The notes below the pieces were generated by a model, which saw only the letters and a list, made by a program, of their open reading frames with translations, ran no database searches and was not told where the DNA came from. 64,000 nucleotides of DNA from Hungatella sp. UBA3048 (lineage in GTDB: Bacteria > Bacillota > Clostridia > Lachnospirales > Lachnospiraceae): NCBI GenBank assembly GCA_002367105.1, contig DFCS01000044.1, positions 1 through 64,000 on the forward strand, written 5' to 3'. Each line of letters opens with the position of its first letter. The first letter of the stretch is position 1. Position numbers and translations under genes: made by a program. Positions 50,762 through 60,350 of this stretch are shown here, one piece after another.

Positions 50762-51667
50762 ATGGATGAATTATTTGTAAAGGCATATGTGGATGAATCG
50801 GAGAAAGAACATATTGCCCGACCCAATTTAACAGCCCTTCAGGATGGCTGGCTTCGTTTGAAAAAAAATAAGGCGGCAGTTGTTTGTCTGTTTACATTGA
50901 TAGCTATCGGGCTTCTTGCTATACTGGCGCCGGAGTTTTCAAGATATTCTTATAAAGAAACGAATTATGACATCATTTATCAGATTCCCTCTATGAAGCA
51001 TCTCTTCGGAACGGATCAGTTCGGACGTGACCTTTGGGTCAGGACATGGATGGGAACCCGCATTTCCCTACTCATTGCCTTTGTGGCAGCTCTTTTGGAT
51101 TTAACATTGGGAGTGACCTATGGAGCGGTTTCCGCTCTGGCCGGCGGGAGAGTGGATGCCGTTATGCAGCGAATCATTGAAGTACTGGTGGGAATTCCTC
51201 ATCTGATCATCGTCATCCTTTTGATGATGGTTATGCCGGCAGGTATCTGGACGATTGTAGTAGCTCTTTCCATTACCGGCTGGGTGAATATGGCACGTCT
51301 GGTCCGCGGATCCATATTAAAGCTTAAAAATCAGGAGTTCGTGCTGGCAGCCAGAGTGCTGGGAACCAGTACTGCAGGAATCATATGGAAACATCTGATC
51401 CCCAATACAGTGGGAGTCATTGTCATTAATGCCATGTTTACCATTCCGTCCGCCATATTTACAGAGGCATTTTTAAGCTTTATCGGCATTGGCATGCAGG
51501 AGCCGAAAGCATCTTTAGGAGTTTTGATCAACAACGGATACCAGGTGCTCCGCAATTTCCCCCACGTATTGATTTTCCCGGCAATCGTGATCGTCCTGAT
51601 TATGGTATGCTTCAGCATTCTTGGAGACGGCTTGCGGGATGCTCTGGATCCAAGAATGAGAAAGTAG
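50762..51667 (+). CDS. oppC: Oligopeptide ABC transporter permease
   Basis: A 301-residue permease of the OppC/DppC type: N-terminal cytosolic segment, first membrane helix AAVVCLFTLIAIGLLAIL, the HLFGTDQFGRDLWVRTWMGT motif and EAA loop AARVLGTSTAGIIWKHLIPN. ATG 50762 is chosen with AAGGAGG upstream; it lies 2 bases after the oppB stop. Confidence 0.94.
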   Translation: MDELFVKAYVDESEKEHIARPNLTALQDGWLRLKKNKAAVVCLFTLIAIGLLAILAPEFSRYSYKETNYDIIYQIPSMKHLFGTDQFGRDLWVRTWMGTRISLLIAFVAALLDLTLGVTYGAVSALAGGRVDAVMQRIIEVLVGIPHLIIVILLMMVMPAGIWTIVVALSITGWVNMARLVRGSILKLKNQEFVLAARVLGTSTAGIIWKHLIPNTVGVIVINAMFTIPSAIFTEAFLSFIGIGMQEPKASLGVLINNGYQVLRNFPHVLIFPAIVIVLIMVCFSILGDGLRDALDPRMRK

Positions 51668-51677
51668 GTGAGATGTC

Positions 51678-52667
51678 ATGAGCAGATTATTGGAAGTCAA
51701 TCAGTTGCAGGTACATATAAAGACACAGCATGGCGTAGTTCAGGCGGTGCGGGGGATAAGTTTTTACCTGGATGAGCAGGAAACTTTGGCAATCGTGGGA
51801 GAATCCGGCTCCGGTAAATCCATTTCCGTGAAAAGTATTATGGGCCTGCTTCCGAAGAATGGAAAGATCGTAGGAGGCAGTGTTCTCCTGGAAGGTAAGG
51901 ATCTTTCCAAATACAGCGAGCGGCAGATGCAGACGGTACGGGGATCGGATATTTCCATGATATTTCAGGATCCCATGACCTCTTTAAACCCTACTATGAC
52001 CATAGGAAAGCAGATTGTGGAGGTATTAAAAGAGCATCGGAAGGATATGACTAAAGTTCAAATGAAGGATCGGGCTCTTGAGTTGATTTCTCTGGTTGGA
52101 ATTTCCAACCCGGAAACAAGATTTGACCAGTACCCTCACCAGCTTTCCGGCGGTATGAGGCAAAGAGTCGTGATCGCAGTGGCCTTGGCCTGTGATCCAA
52201 AGATTTTGATCGCAGATGAACCGACTACGGCTTTGGACGTAACCATACAGGCACAGATTCTGGATCTGATGAAGGACTTGCAGAAGAAAATTAAAACCTC
52301 TATTATTATTATCACCCATAATCTGGGAGTTGTGGCGAATATTGCGGACCGGGTTGCCGTTATGTACGGAGGTCAGCTGGTGGAAAGCGCTGATGTGCGT
52401 GAACTGTTTTACCAGACGGAACATCCTTATACGAAGGGACTTCTGGCTTCCATACCAAAAGCTTCCCATAAAGGAGGCGAGCTGACGGCCATTCATGGGA
52501 CTCCGCCGGATCTGATGGATCCGCCAAAAGGCTGCCCATTTGCAGCCAGATGCACAAAAACCATGGAGGTCTGCAGACAGTATCCTCCGGAGGATATGCT
52601 TTGCGGCGAGAGCCACCATGCGCGCTGCTGGCTTCTTGATGAGCGGGCAAAAGCTTTCAGGGAATAG
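51678..52667 (+). CDS. oppD: Oligopeptide ABC transporter ATPase
   Basis: A 329-residue ATPase. Walker A GESGSGKS, signature LSGGMRQRVVIA, Walker B ILIADEPTTALD and H-loop IITHN, followed by the OppD/DppD C-terminal extension with Cys ligands (CPFAARC...CRQYPPEDMLC) seen in peptide transporters that bind an iron-sulfur cluster. AGGTGAG precedes the ATG. Confidence 0.95.
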   Translation: MSRLLEVNQLQVHIKTQHGVVQAVRGISFYLDEQETLAIVGESGSGKSISVKSIMGLLPKNGKIVGGSVLLEGKDLSKYSERQMQTVRGSDISMIFQDPMTSLNPTMTIGKQIVEVLKEHRKDMTKVQMKDRALELISLVGISNPETRFDQYPHQLSGGMRQRVVIAVALACDPKILIADEPTTALDVTIQAQILDLMKDLQKKIKTSIIIITHNLGVVANIADRVAVMYGGQLVESADVRELFYQTEHPYTKGLLASIPKASHKGGELTAIHGTPPDLMDPPKGCPFAARCTKTMEVCRQYPPEDMLCGESHHARCWLLDERAKAFRE

Positions 52668-52676
52668 GAGGAAATC

Positions 52677-53669
52677 ATGATGTCGGCAGAAAAGAAACCA
52701 TTATTAGAAGTAAAGCATTTGAAAAAATATTTCCAGGTAGGGAAAAATCAGATATTGAAAGCAGTGGACGATGTCAGCCTGGATATATATAAGGGAGAAA
52801 CCCTTGGTCTGGTTGGAGAAAGCGGCTGCGGGAAGTCTACCTTTGGCCGGACCGTGATCCAGCTGTATGAGCCAACGGATGGCCAGATCGTATATGGCGG
52901 ACAGGAAATTAACAGCAGCATGGCGGCGGCGGAGCGTCATAGCTTCACAAGAAAGATGCAGATGATTTTTCAAGATCCTTATGCATGCCTTAATCCTCGG
53001 ATGAAGGTTATAGATATTGTTGCGGAGGGAATTGATGCTCATGGAATCTTGAGCGGAGAGGAACGGAGAAAGAAGGTACTTGAACTTCTGGAAACAGTAG
53101 GACTTTCCGAAGAGCATGCAAACCGCTTCCCTCACGAATTCTCCGGCGGACAGCGTCAGCGGGTGGGGATAGCCCGGGCATTGGCTGTGAATCCGGAGTT
53201 TGTGATATGCGATGAACCCATTTCCGCGCTGGATGTTTCCATTCAGGCACAGGTGATCAACTTGTTGAAAGAGCTGCAGGAGAAGAGAGGGCTTACCTAT
53301 CTGTTCATTGCTCATGATCTTTCTATGGTTAAGCACATCAGCGACCGGATCGGTGTTATGTACCTGGGGGCTATGGTGGAACTGGCAGACAGTGAGTGCC
53401 TGTTTGAGGATCCGCTCCATCCCTATACCGAGGCATTGCTTTCCGCAATTCCGATCCCTGATCCTGATGTGGAAAAGAGCCGCAGCCGGATCATGCTGGA
53501 GGGAAGTCTGCCAAATCCTGTTAATTTGAAGGAAGGCTGCCGGTTTGCTTCCCGCTGCCCTTATGCAGAGCAGGTGTGCCGGGAAAAAACACCGGAAATG
53601 AAAGAAGTCAGGCCAGGGCATTTTGCAGCCTGCCACAAGGCAATGCAGGATGCCGTCAACAAAAAATAG
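52677..53669 (+). CDS. oppF: Oligopeptide ABC transporter ATPase
   Basis: A 330-residue second ATPase. Walker A GESGCGKST, signature FSGGQRQRVGIARAL, Walker B FVICDEPISALD, H-loop FIAHD and C-terminal CRFASRCPYAEQVC. It forms a heterodimer with OppD. GGAGGAAATC precedes ATG 52677; a second ATG follows directly. cutC starts 17 bases after its stop, so the operon continues. Confidence 0.95.
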   Translation: MMSAEKKPLLEVKHLKKYFQVGKNQILKAVDDVSLDIYKGETLGLVGESGCGKSTFGRTVIQLYEPTDGQIVYGGQEINSSMAAAERHSFTRKMQMIFQDPYACLNPRMKVIDIVAEGIDAHGILSGEERRKKVLELLETVGLSEEHANRFPHEFSGGQRQRVGIARALAVNPEFVICDEPISALDVSIQAQVINLLKELQEKRGLTYLFIAHDLSMVKHISDRIGVMYLGAMVELADSECLFEDPLHPYTEALLSAIPIPDPDVEKSRSRIMLEGSLPNPVNLKEGCRFASRCPYAEQVCREKTPEMKEVRPGHFAACHKAMQDAVNKK

Positions 53670-53686
53670 ATGGTTAGGAGAAAATA

Positions 53687-54454
53687 ATGAAAGACTATAT
53701 CTTGGAGGTCTGTGTGGATTCTGTAGAATCCGCTAAAGCAGCGGTACAAGGGGGTGCCGACAGGCTGGAGCTCTGTGCAAATCTGGTGATTGGGGGAACG
53801 ACCCCTGGCGTTAGTCAGTTTAATCAGATCCGCAAAGCCTGTGATGTTCCGATCAACGTTCTGATACGGCCCCGGTATGGAGATTTTCTATATACAGATC
53901 ATGAATTTCAGATGATATCAGAGGATGCGCAGATGTTTCGTGACCTTGGCGCGGATGGGATCGTCGTGGGATTTTTAAAACCGGATGGGGATCTTGACAT
54001 GGAACGGCTGAAAGTGCTCAGAGAAAATGCGGGAATGGGAAATATGACCCTGCACAGAGCTTTTGATGTATGCCGGGATCCTTACAGAAGCTTAAAGGAG
54101 GCTATTGAGGCAGGGGTGGATACCATACTGACCTCCGGACAGCAGAACACATGCATGGAAGGAAAAAAGCTTTTAGGGAAGCTGATGGAGCAGGCGGCTG
54201 GCCGGATCGACATTTTGGTAGGCAGCGGAGTCAATGTAGATGCCATTGCCTGCCTGATGGATGAGATAGATGCCCGGTGCTTTCACATGTCTGGAAAGAC
54301 AATCGTGGACAGCGGCATGATCTACCGGAAGGAAAATGTAAATATGGGTATACCGGGAATCGGGGAGTATGATATTTTCCGTACAGAAGAGGAGCAGATT
54401 CGCCGGGCAAAAAGGCTGATGGAGGAGAGGGCATGTTTACGGAAGAACGTTTAG
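53687..54454 (+). CDS. cutC: CutC family TIM-barrel protein
   Basis: A 255-residue CutC protein with the family pattern LEVCVDSVESAKAAVQGGAD RLELC, TPGVSQFNQI, VLIRPRYGDFLYTD, LHRAFDVCRDPYRSL and ILTSGQQNTCMEGKKLL. CutC was named for copper homeostasis, but that role is disputed and the fold suggests a sugar-related or other aldolase-like enzyme. Its place after a peptide importer and before a DeoR regulator fits a catabolic role better than copper handling; that is inference. It overlaps the next gene by 22 bases. Confidence 0.9.
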   Translation: MKDYILEVCVDSVESAKAAVQGGADRLELCANLVIGGTTPGVSQFNQIRKACDVPINVLIRPRYGDFLYTDHEFQMISEDAQMFRDLGADGIVVGFLKPDGDLDMERLKVLRENAGMGNMTLHRAFDVCRDPYRSLKEAIEAGVDTILTSGQQNTCMEGKKLLGKLMEQAAGRIDILVGSGVNVDAIACLMDEIDARCFHMSGKTIVDSGMIYRKENVNMGIPGIGEYDIFRTEEEQIRRAKRLMEERACLRKNV

Positions 54455-55194
54455 ACAGGGTTTTACAAATCCTTCACGATCAAGGAATGGTGAAAGTAAA
54501 GGATTTGAGCGCTCTTTTTCAGGTGACAGAAGACTGCATACGCAAGGACTTAAAAAACCTTGAAAATGCCGGAAAACTGAAACGGACCTATGGCGGAGCC
54601 TTATTATCCCAGGATTATCCGCTGAAACGGGATGTCATTGACCGGAGAGATACGAATATTGAAAAAAAGAATTTAATTGCACAGAAGGCTTTTGAACTGA
54701 TTAGGAGCAATGAAACCATATTTCTGGATATTTCCACCACAAATATCATGGTGGCGGAACGGCTTGCCAAATCCCACAAACGGTTGACCGTGGTGACGAA
54801 CATGATCGATATTATGCAGACACTGGCGGTAAATCCGGATATCACCTCCATTGGAACCGGAGGAATCATGTACCGCACGGTAAACGGCTTTATGGGAGCA
54901 GCCGCCATTGAGATCATCAAGCAGTACAGCTTTGACAGGGCCTTCATAGGGACCTGCGGACTGGACCTTACGGACAATTCCATTACCACCTTAGGAGTGG
55001 AGGATGGTCTGACAAAAAAGGCGGCCATTGCCAGCAGCAGGCACAAATATCTGGTAATGGAAAAGGATAAGTTTTATTTTAATGATTCCTATAAATTCGC
55101 TCATTTTGATGACATAGACGGGATCATCACGGACTCCATGCCTGATGAAGCCACAGCCAGAAAGCTTTACTCTGCAGGAGTTACCATTCAATAA
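54433..55194 (+). CDS. DeoR family transcriptional regulator
   Basis: A 253-residue DeoR regulator: N-terminal HTH (about 1-58; VKVKDLSALFQVTEDCIRKD, LKNLENAGKLKRTYGGAL) and a sugar-phosphate-sensing C-terminal domain (IGTGGIMYRTVNGFMGAAAI, DRAFIGTCGLDLTDNSITT). The effector is usually a phosphosugar, pointing to sugar-linked metabolism in this operon. GGAGAGG lies inside cutC just before the ATG. The recognition helix TEDCIRKD deviates from the usual TIRRDL, as Cys replaces Thr. Confidence 0.9.
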   Translation: MFTEERLDRVLQILHDQGMVKVKDLSALFQVTEDCIRKDLKNLENAGKLKRTYGGALLSQDYPLKRDVIDRRDTNIEKKNLIAQKAFELIRSNETIFLDISTTNIMVAERLAKSHKRLTVVTNMIDIMQTLAVNPDITSIGTGGIMYRTVNGFMGAAAIEIIKQYSFDRAFIGTCGLDLTDNSITTLGVEDGLTKKAAIASSRHKYLVMEKDKFYFNDSYKFAHFDDIDGIITDSMPDEATARKLYSAGVTIQ

Positions 55195-55254
55195 TTCGGC
55201 CGGACTGTCTGGGTCAGAAAATAATTAATTGATTTCGCAAAGGAGAATATAGTC

Positions 55255-57834
55255 ATGTTTTCAGAACATTTGCAGAGATATGCCCAGGAAAAATATGAGC
55301 TTAGACTTCCCTTTCTTGGAGGTCTTAAGGAAGAAATCGAAAGGGCTATGGAACGGTGTACTCCCATAGAACAGGTACTCATGAAGTTTTTATATGGGAC
55401 AATGCCCTTACGGGATGCCGGGGAGTATGAATTTGATCTGTTTCTTGGATTTGTCAGGCATTCCATCATGGTTTATGAACAAATGGAATGGTGTCAGGAA
55501 ATTCCGGAAGATATGTTCCTTCATCATATTTTATATTACAGGATCAATACGGAAAATATCGAAAACTGCCGAAGATTTTTCTATGACAAATTGATCAGCC
55601 GGATCAAAGGGCTTTCCGTAAGGGAGGCGGTGCTGGAAATCAATTATTGGTGTGCGGAGAATGGAACTTATGAGGCATCAGACAACAGAACCATATCTCC
55701 TGTGACTGTGTATAAATCCGGGAAGGGCAGATGCGGGGAAGAATCCACGTTTGCTGTAACGGCTTTCCGGAGTGTGGGAATTCCTGCCAGACAGGTGTAT
55801 ACCCCAAGATGGGCTCATTGTGACGACAATCATGCATGGGTTGAAGTGTTTGTGGAAGGAAAGTGGCATTTCCTGGGAGCCTGCGAGCCGGAAGAAGTGC
55901 TGGATAAGGGGTGGTTTACCAATGCTTCCTCCAGGGCATTGCTGGTACACACCAGAACCTTTTCCGATTATTCCGGTGATTCGGTGACAGAATGTCTGGG
56001 GAAGGAAGATCTATTGGTTTATTATAATGGGACTGCAACCTATGCCCTGACCAAATCTTATGAGATTCAGGTGCTTGATGAGGATAAAAACCCAGCAGAG
56101 AATGTCCAGGTTTCCTTTGAGATTCTTAATATGGCGGAATACTGCAGCGTGGTAAACTTACATACAGACAGGAATGGAAAGGTATCCCTTACCGTTGGTC
56201 TTGGAGATGTCCATGTCCGTGCTATGAAGGAAGGGTTATGCTGCGAGGCGTGGATTTCTCCGGAGGATGAAGATGGAACGGTTCTGGTATTAAAGAAGGA
56301 AGAAGACAAATCCGGAATAAATGCCTGGGTGGATGCGGACGTCAGAGCTCCAAAGGATTACCCCGTAAATCCGGTGAAGCTTACAAAGGAAGAAAAGGAA
56401 AGAAACAGAAAGCGGATCCAAGAGGCTAATCAGATGCGGGAAGGCAGGATCGCAGGCTACTTTAAGGCGGAAGAGGCTTCCTCATATCCTGATGAAACAG
56501 AGACACTCCGGTTGTCTGCCGGTAACTTTGATGAGATTTACAAATTTCTATCCAAAGATCATAATCCTGACCGTAAGGCCATGCTTAACAGCCTGACCGT
56601 AAAAGATTATAAGGATGCAAGGGCAGAGATTCTGGAAAGCCATCTTACAGGGGCCGCCCAATATCGTAAGGAGTGGGCGGAGAATGGACATCTTGATATT
56701 TATGTAAAATACATTCTTTGTCCAAGAGTTTTGCTGGAAGAAATGACCGATTACAGGGGATTTATTGAGGAATATTTCGATGAGGACGAAAAGGCGGGAT
56801 TCCGTAAGAATCCTGAAACCATTTGGGAATATGTGAAGCAGCATATCGGTTTTGAATCAAAGCTGGACTACAAGACAATTTGCTCCACACCGGCAGGAAG
56901 CCTTAAGCTTTTACAGAGCAATCCCCTTAGCCAGAAGATATTATTTGTTTCTATCTGCAGGACGTTTGGCATTCCGGCCCGGATCAACCCGGTAAATCTG
57001 GAAGCTGAGGTTTATGAGACCGGAAGATTCGTATCAATAACCGGAGCAGATGAGATCGTTAAAGACAGGACCGAAGAGTCAGGAAAGCTGGTACTCTATG
57101 GAGAAACAGACAATCTGTGGACCTACTACCAGACATGGACCGTTGGAAGGCTAAAAGAGGGGCAGTTTGTGTCTCTTGATTATACCGGTTTAAAATTTTC
57201 CGACGGCGTTTTAAAGCTTGATTTAGAGCCTGGTATTTATCGTCTGATCACTTCTGTCCGCCTTCCAAGCGGGAACCAGAACGCCAGTGAGTACGTCTTT
57301 GAATTAAAAAAAGATGAAGAAAAGTCTGTAACCATGCGCCTGCGGGCCGGAAGCCTGGATGATATGCTGGTTGATAACATGCTGGATGATTTTGAAATAA
57401 CCGTAAAAGAGGAAAATGAGAAAGAAAAGACGGTTCCGGCATCAGCGCTTATGGAAGGTAAGAGCAATATTCTTGCTATCCTGTCTGAGGGTCAGGAACC
57501 AACCGAGCACGTTCTTAACGAAATGCTGGAACAAAAGGAAGCTTTGGAATCCCTTGATGCCCAGATCATTTTCCTGCTGCAAAGTGAAATGTCATTACAG
57601 AACCAGACCATCAGTAAAGTTCTGGAATCCATTCCTCAAATAAAGGTGGGTTACATAAGCTTTGATGATACGGTAGAACCACTGGCCAGGAGAATGTATG
57701 TGGATCCGGAGAAACTTCCTCTTTTAATTGTTACGGACCCTGGCTTGAAGGCGGTCTATGGATGCAGCGGCTATAATGTTGGAAGCGTGAATCTAATGAG
57801 GAAGCTTCTGGGTTTAAGCAGGAATAGGCTTTAA
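55255..57834 (+). CDS. Large transglutaminase-like protein
   Basis: An 859-residue cytosolic protein with no signal peptide. Residues about 1-110: helical domain. About 120-220: transglutaminase-like cysteine peptidase core with Cys160 (GKGRCGEES), His193 (DNHAWVEVF) and an acidic residue in FLGACEPEE. About 260-345: a carboxypeptidase-regulatory-like beta domain (PAENVQVSFEILN, DRNGKVSLTVGLG). About 480-590: a second, degenerate transglutaminase-like domain without Cys. C-terminal 100 residues: thioredoxin-like layout without CxxC. AAAGGAG precedes the ATG. It closes the opp-cutC-deoR gene row; action on imported peptides or amide bonds is inference. Confidence 0.8.
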   Translation: MFSEHLQRYAQEKYELRLPFLGGLKEEIERAMERCTPIEQVLMKFLYGTMPLRDAGEYEFDLFLGFVRHSIMVYEQMEWCQEIPEDMFLHHILYYRINTENIENCRRFFYDKLISRIKGLSVREAVLEINYWCAENGTYEASDNRTISPVTVYKSGKGRCGEESTFAVTAFRSVGIPARQVYTPRWAHCDDNHAWVEVFVEGKWHFLGACEPEEVLDKGWFTNASSRALLVHTRTFSDYSGDSVTECLGKEDLLVYYNGTATYALTKSYEIQVLDEDKNPAENVQVSFEILNMAEYCSVVNLHTDRNGKVSLTVGLGDVHVRAMKEGLCCEAWISPEDEDGTVLVLKKEEDKSGINAWVDADVRAPKDYPVNPVKLTKEEKERNRKRIQEANQMREGRIAGYFKAEEASSYPDETETLRLSAGNFDEIYKFLSKDHNPDRKAMLNSLTVKDYKDARAEILESHLTGAAQYRKEWAENGHLDIYVKYILCPRVLLEEMTDYRGFIEEYFDEDEKAGFRKNPETIWEYVKQHIGFESKLDYKTICSTPAGSLKLLQSNPLSQKILFVSICRTFGIPARINPVNLEAEVYETGRFVSITGADEIVKDRTEESGKLVLYGETDNLWTYYQTWTVGRLKEGQFVSLDYTGLKFSDGVLKLDLEPGIYRLITSVRLPSGNQNASEYVFELKKDEEKSVTMRLRAGSLDDMLVDNMLDDFEITVKEENEKEKTVPASALMEGKSNILAILSEGQEPTEHVLNEMLEQKEALESLDAQIIFLLQSEMSLQNQTISKVLESIPQIKVGYISFDDTVEPLARRMYVDPEKLPLLIVTDPGLKAVYGCSGYNVGSVNLMRKLLGLSRNRL

Positions 57835-57891
57835 AAGAACATAAGTGTATAGGAAGAGATGCAGAGAATTATAAAAGTAAGAAAAAACATT

Positions 57892-58062
57892 TTGCAAAAT
57901 ATATAAAGATGTTATATACTGTTTGTTGGAGTACTACTGGAAGTCAAATACCTTACAGCAAGCTGGGGGCCGTTTGACTCCGTTGGCAGTTGCCAAAGTC
58001 AGGCTTATTTGATTTTGGCTCATTGCCTTCATGAGAATAACAGACAAAAGGATGGTTTGAAC
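57892..58062 (+). promoter_or_regulatory. Promoter and structured leader of SEC-C protein gene
   Basis: TTGCAA (57892-57897), 17 bases, TATACT (57915-57920), then a leader of about 135 bases. The leader has GTCAAA / TTTGAC (about 57945 and 57975) and TTGGCA / TGCCAA hairpins. No known riboswitch class was recognised. Confidence 0.5.
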
Positions 58063-58572
58063 ATGGCTATTTTAGAAAATTGGAGAAACTTGGCATACGG
58101 CGATGGGCTGGATGATAAAGGGAAAGAAGAATTATGGACCGAGTATTTCAAAGTAGAAAAGGGAATCTATGAGCATATTCTTTCCAAACCAGAGGAAGCG
58201 GTTGAGGGAACGGTAGAAGATCTGGCGAAGAGATATGGTACAGATGTCCAGACAATGACCGGTTTTTTAGATGGAATCAATGAAAGCTTAAAGGGATATG
58301 AGAATCCTATTGAGACCATGGACGAGCAGACCGTGGTAAAAATAGAGATCGATCCTGAAAAGCTGTATTATAATATGGTAGAGGCTAAAGCAGAATGGCT
58401 GTATAATCTTCCGGAGTGGGATGCAATACTGTCAGAAGAAAAGAAAAAAGAGCTTTATAAAAAGCAGAAAGCTTCTGGAACCATTGTTAAGGGAGCAAAG
58501 GTTGGAAGAAACGATCCATGTCCATGCGGCAGCGGCAAGAAGTATAAAAAGTGCTGCGGATCCAACCAGTAA
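58063..58572 (+). CDS. SEC-C motif protein
   Basis: A 169-residue protein ending in a SEC-C metal-binding motif, GRNDPCPCGSGKKYKKCCG (CxCx8CC), like the C-terminus of SecA, which binds zinc and contacts SecB or ribosomes. The N-terminal 145 residues are helical (AILENWRNLAYGDGLDDKGK, EELWTEYFKVEKGIYEHILS) and belong to a family seen in Lachnospiraceae without known function. AAAGGATGG precedes ATG 58063, preferred to an open start at 58009. Confidence 0.85.
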   Translation: MAILENWRNLAYGDGLDDKGKEELWTEYFKVEKGIYEHILSKPEEAVEGTVEDLAKRYGTDVQTMTGFLDGINESLKGYENPIETMDEQTVVKIEIDPEKLYYNMVEAKAEWLYNLPEWDAILSEEKKKELYKKQKASGTIVKGAKVGRNDPCPCGSGKKYKKCCGSNQ

Positions 58573-58698
58573 TCCAATGCTGCCCTGGCAGCAGGATAAA
58601 GAGACAGGAAGGCAGGTACCTCTTTATGAGTTACCTGCTTTGTTTTTGGATACCTTAATAATGCCCAGAAAGCATGGGCGAGAAAGAGGAAACTGTGA

Positions 58699-59457
58699 AT
58701 GGAAGCGTACACTAGCTTTGCAGAGGTCTATGACCGGTTTATGGATAACATTCCATATAAGGACTGGTGTGAATACGTGACTGGTCTGCTGAATGAATAT
58801 GGAATCAGGGATGGCTTGATTCTTGACCTGGGATGCGGTACGGGAAGTCTTACGGAGCTTCTTGCTGACCGGGGGTATGATATGATCGGAGTGGACAACT
58901 CCGATGACATGCTGCAGATAGCCATGGAAAAGCGGGAAAAGTCAGGAAAAGACATCCTTTATCTTATGCAGGATATGAGGGGATTTGAGCTTTACGGCAC
59001 GGTACGGGCTGTTTTAAGCATCTGTGACTGTATGAACTATATTCTGGAATATGAGGAATTGGCGGAAGTTTTTAAGTTGGTAAACAATTATCTGGATCCA
59101 GGAGGAATTTTTATATTTGATCTGAACACCATATATAAATATGAAACCCTTATGGGTGACTCTACCATTGCGGAGGACCGGGAGGAATGCAGCTTTATCT
59201 GGGATAATTATTATGATAAGGAAACCAGGATCAATGAATATGACCTTTCCCTGTTTATCAGACAGGAGGAAGACTTATACCGGAAATATACGGAAAATCA
59301 TTACCAAAGGGCATATTCTCTGGAGGAAGTAAAGACGGCGATAAAAGAGGCCGGCATGGATTTTGTGGCAGCTTTTGATGCTTTTACCAAAGATCCCGCA
59401 AAGGATACCAGTGAAAGAATTTATATCATAGCAAGAGAACGCGGAAAGGAATTATAA
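58699..59457 (+). CDS. Class I SAM-dependent methyltransferase
   Basis: A 252-residue methyltransferase. Motif I LILDLGCGTGSLTELLA and the acidic end of strand 2, MIGVDNSDDML, bind S-adenosylmethionine; SICDCMNYIL is motif IV-like. The C-terminal half resembles the CmoB/TylF-unrelated small-molecule enzymes next to hslO in many Clostridia. The substrate is unknown. AAGAGGAA precedes the ATG. Its stop (59455-59457) and the hslO start are 1 base apart, so they form an operon. Confidence 0.88.
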   Translation: MEAYTSFAEVYDRFMDNIPYKDWCEYVTGLLNEYGIRDGLILDLGCGTGSLTELLADRGYDMIGVDNSDDMLQIAMEKREKSGKDILYLMQDMRGFELYGTVRAVLSICDCMNYILEYEELAEVFKLVNNYLDPGGIFIFDLNTIYKYETLMGDSTIAEDREECSFIWDNYYDKETRINEYDLSLFIRQEEDLYRKYTENHYQRAYSLEEVKTAIKEAGMDFVAAFDAFTKDPAKDTSERIYIIARERGKEL

Positions 59458-59458
59458 A

Positions 59459-60334
59459 ATGGCAGATTATATTGTCAGAGCTACGGCAGGGGATCATCAG
59501 ATCCGTGCTTTTGCGGCTACTACCAGAGAACTGGTAGAACAGGCAAGACAAGCTCATAATACAAGCCCTATCGCTACGGCTGCCTTAGGCAGGCTTTTAA
59601 CTGCGGGAAGCATGATGGGCATTATGATGAAGGGCGAAGATGATTTACTGACCCTGAAGATTCAGGGAAGCGGTCCTATGGAAGGCCTTACGGTGACTGC
59701 AGATTCAAAAGGAAATGTAAAAGGTTATGCTTACAATCCTGGAGTCATGCTTCCTCCCAATCAGGCAGGAAAGCTGGATGTAGGCGGTGCAGTAGGAGAG
59801 GGAGTATTAAGTGTAATTAGAGATATCGGACTCAAGGAGCCTTACGTTGGACAAACCATACTGGTGGGCGGTGAGATTGCAGAAGATCTGACTTATTACT
59901 ATGCTTCTTCTGAGCAAACGCCTTCATCGGTGGCACTGGGCGTTTTAATGAACAGGGACAATACCGTAAAACAGGCCGGTGGCTTTATCATCCAGCTCCT
60001 GCCGGGAGCATCTGAGGAGATCATTGGAGGACTGGAGAAAAAGCTGGGAGAAATCACCTCGATCACAGATCTGTTGGATCAGGGAAAGACACCGGAGATG
60101 ATCCTTGAACATATACTTGGAGAGTTTGGCCTGGAACTGATGGAACAGGTTCCTACCCGCTTTTATTGCAACTGTGATAAAGCCAGGGTGGAAAAAGCCT
60201 TGATCAGCATCGGAAGGAAAGAACTTCAGGAAATGATTGACGAAGGAAAGAGCATTGAGGTGAACTGCCATTTCTGTAATAAAAATTATGAGTTTACAGT
60301 AGAAGATTTAGAAAGTCTTCGCGATAAGTCGTAA
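59459..60334 (+). CDS. hslO: Hsp33 redox-regulated chaperone
   Basis: A 291-residue chaperone that becomes active as a holdase under oxidation. The C-terminal redox switch is complete: CNC near residue 237 and CHFC near 268, the four zinc ligands. The N-terminal domain shows GRLLTAGSMMGIMMKGEDDL and IQGSGPMEGLTVTADSKGNV. It follows the methyltransferase gene by 1 base. The AAAGGA of that gene's end serves as ribosome-binding site. Confidence 0.96.
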   Translation: MADYIVRATAGDHQIRAFAATTRELVEQARQAHNTSPIATAALGRLLTAGSMMGIMMKGEDDLLTLKIQGSGPMEGLTVTADSKGNVKGYAYNPGVMLPPNQAGKLDVGGAVGEGVLSVIRDIGLKEPYVGQTILVGGEIAEDLTYYYASSEQTPSSVALGVLMNRDNTVKQAGGFIIQLLPGASEEIIGGLEKKLGEITSITDLLDQGKTPEMILEHILGEFGLELMEQVPTRFYCNCDKARVEKALISIGRKELQEMIDEGKSIEVNCHFCNKNYEFTVEDLESLRDKS

Positions 60335-60350
60335 GACAAGGATATCAAAA

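Noticed and set aside
52704..53636. Long minus-strand open frame opposite oppF
   Set aside because: Shadow of the GC-biased codon use of oppF; no start signal, and the translation is low-quality.
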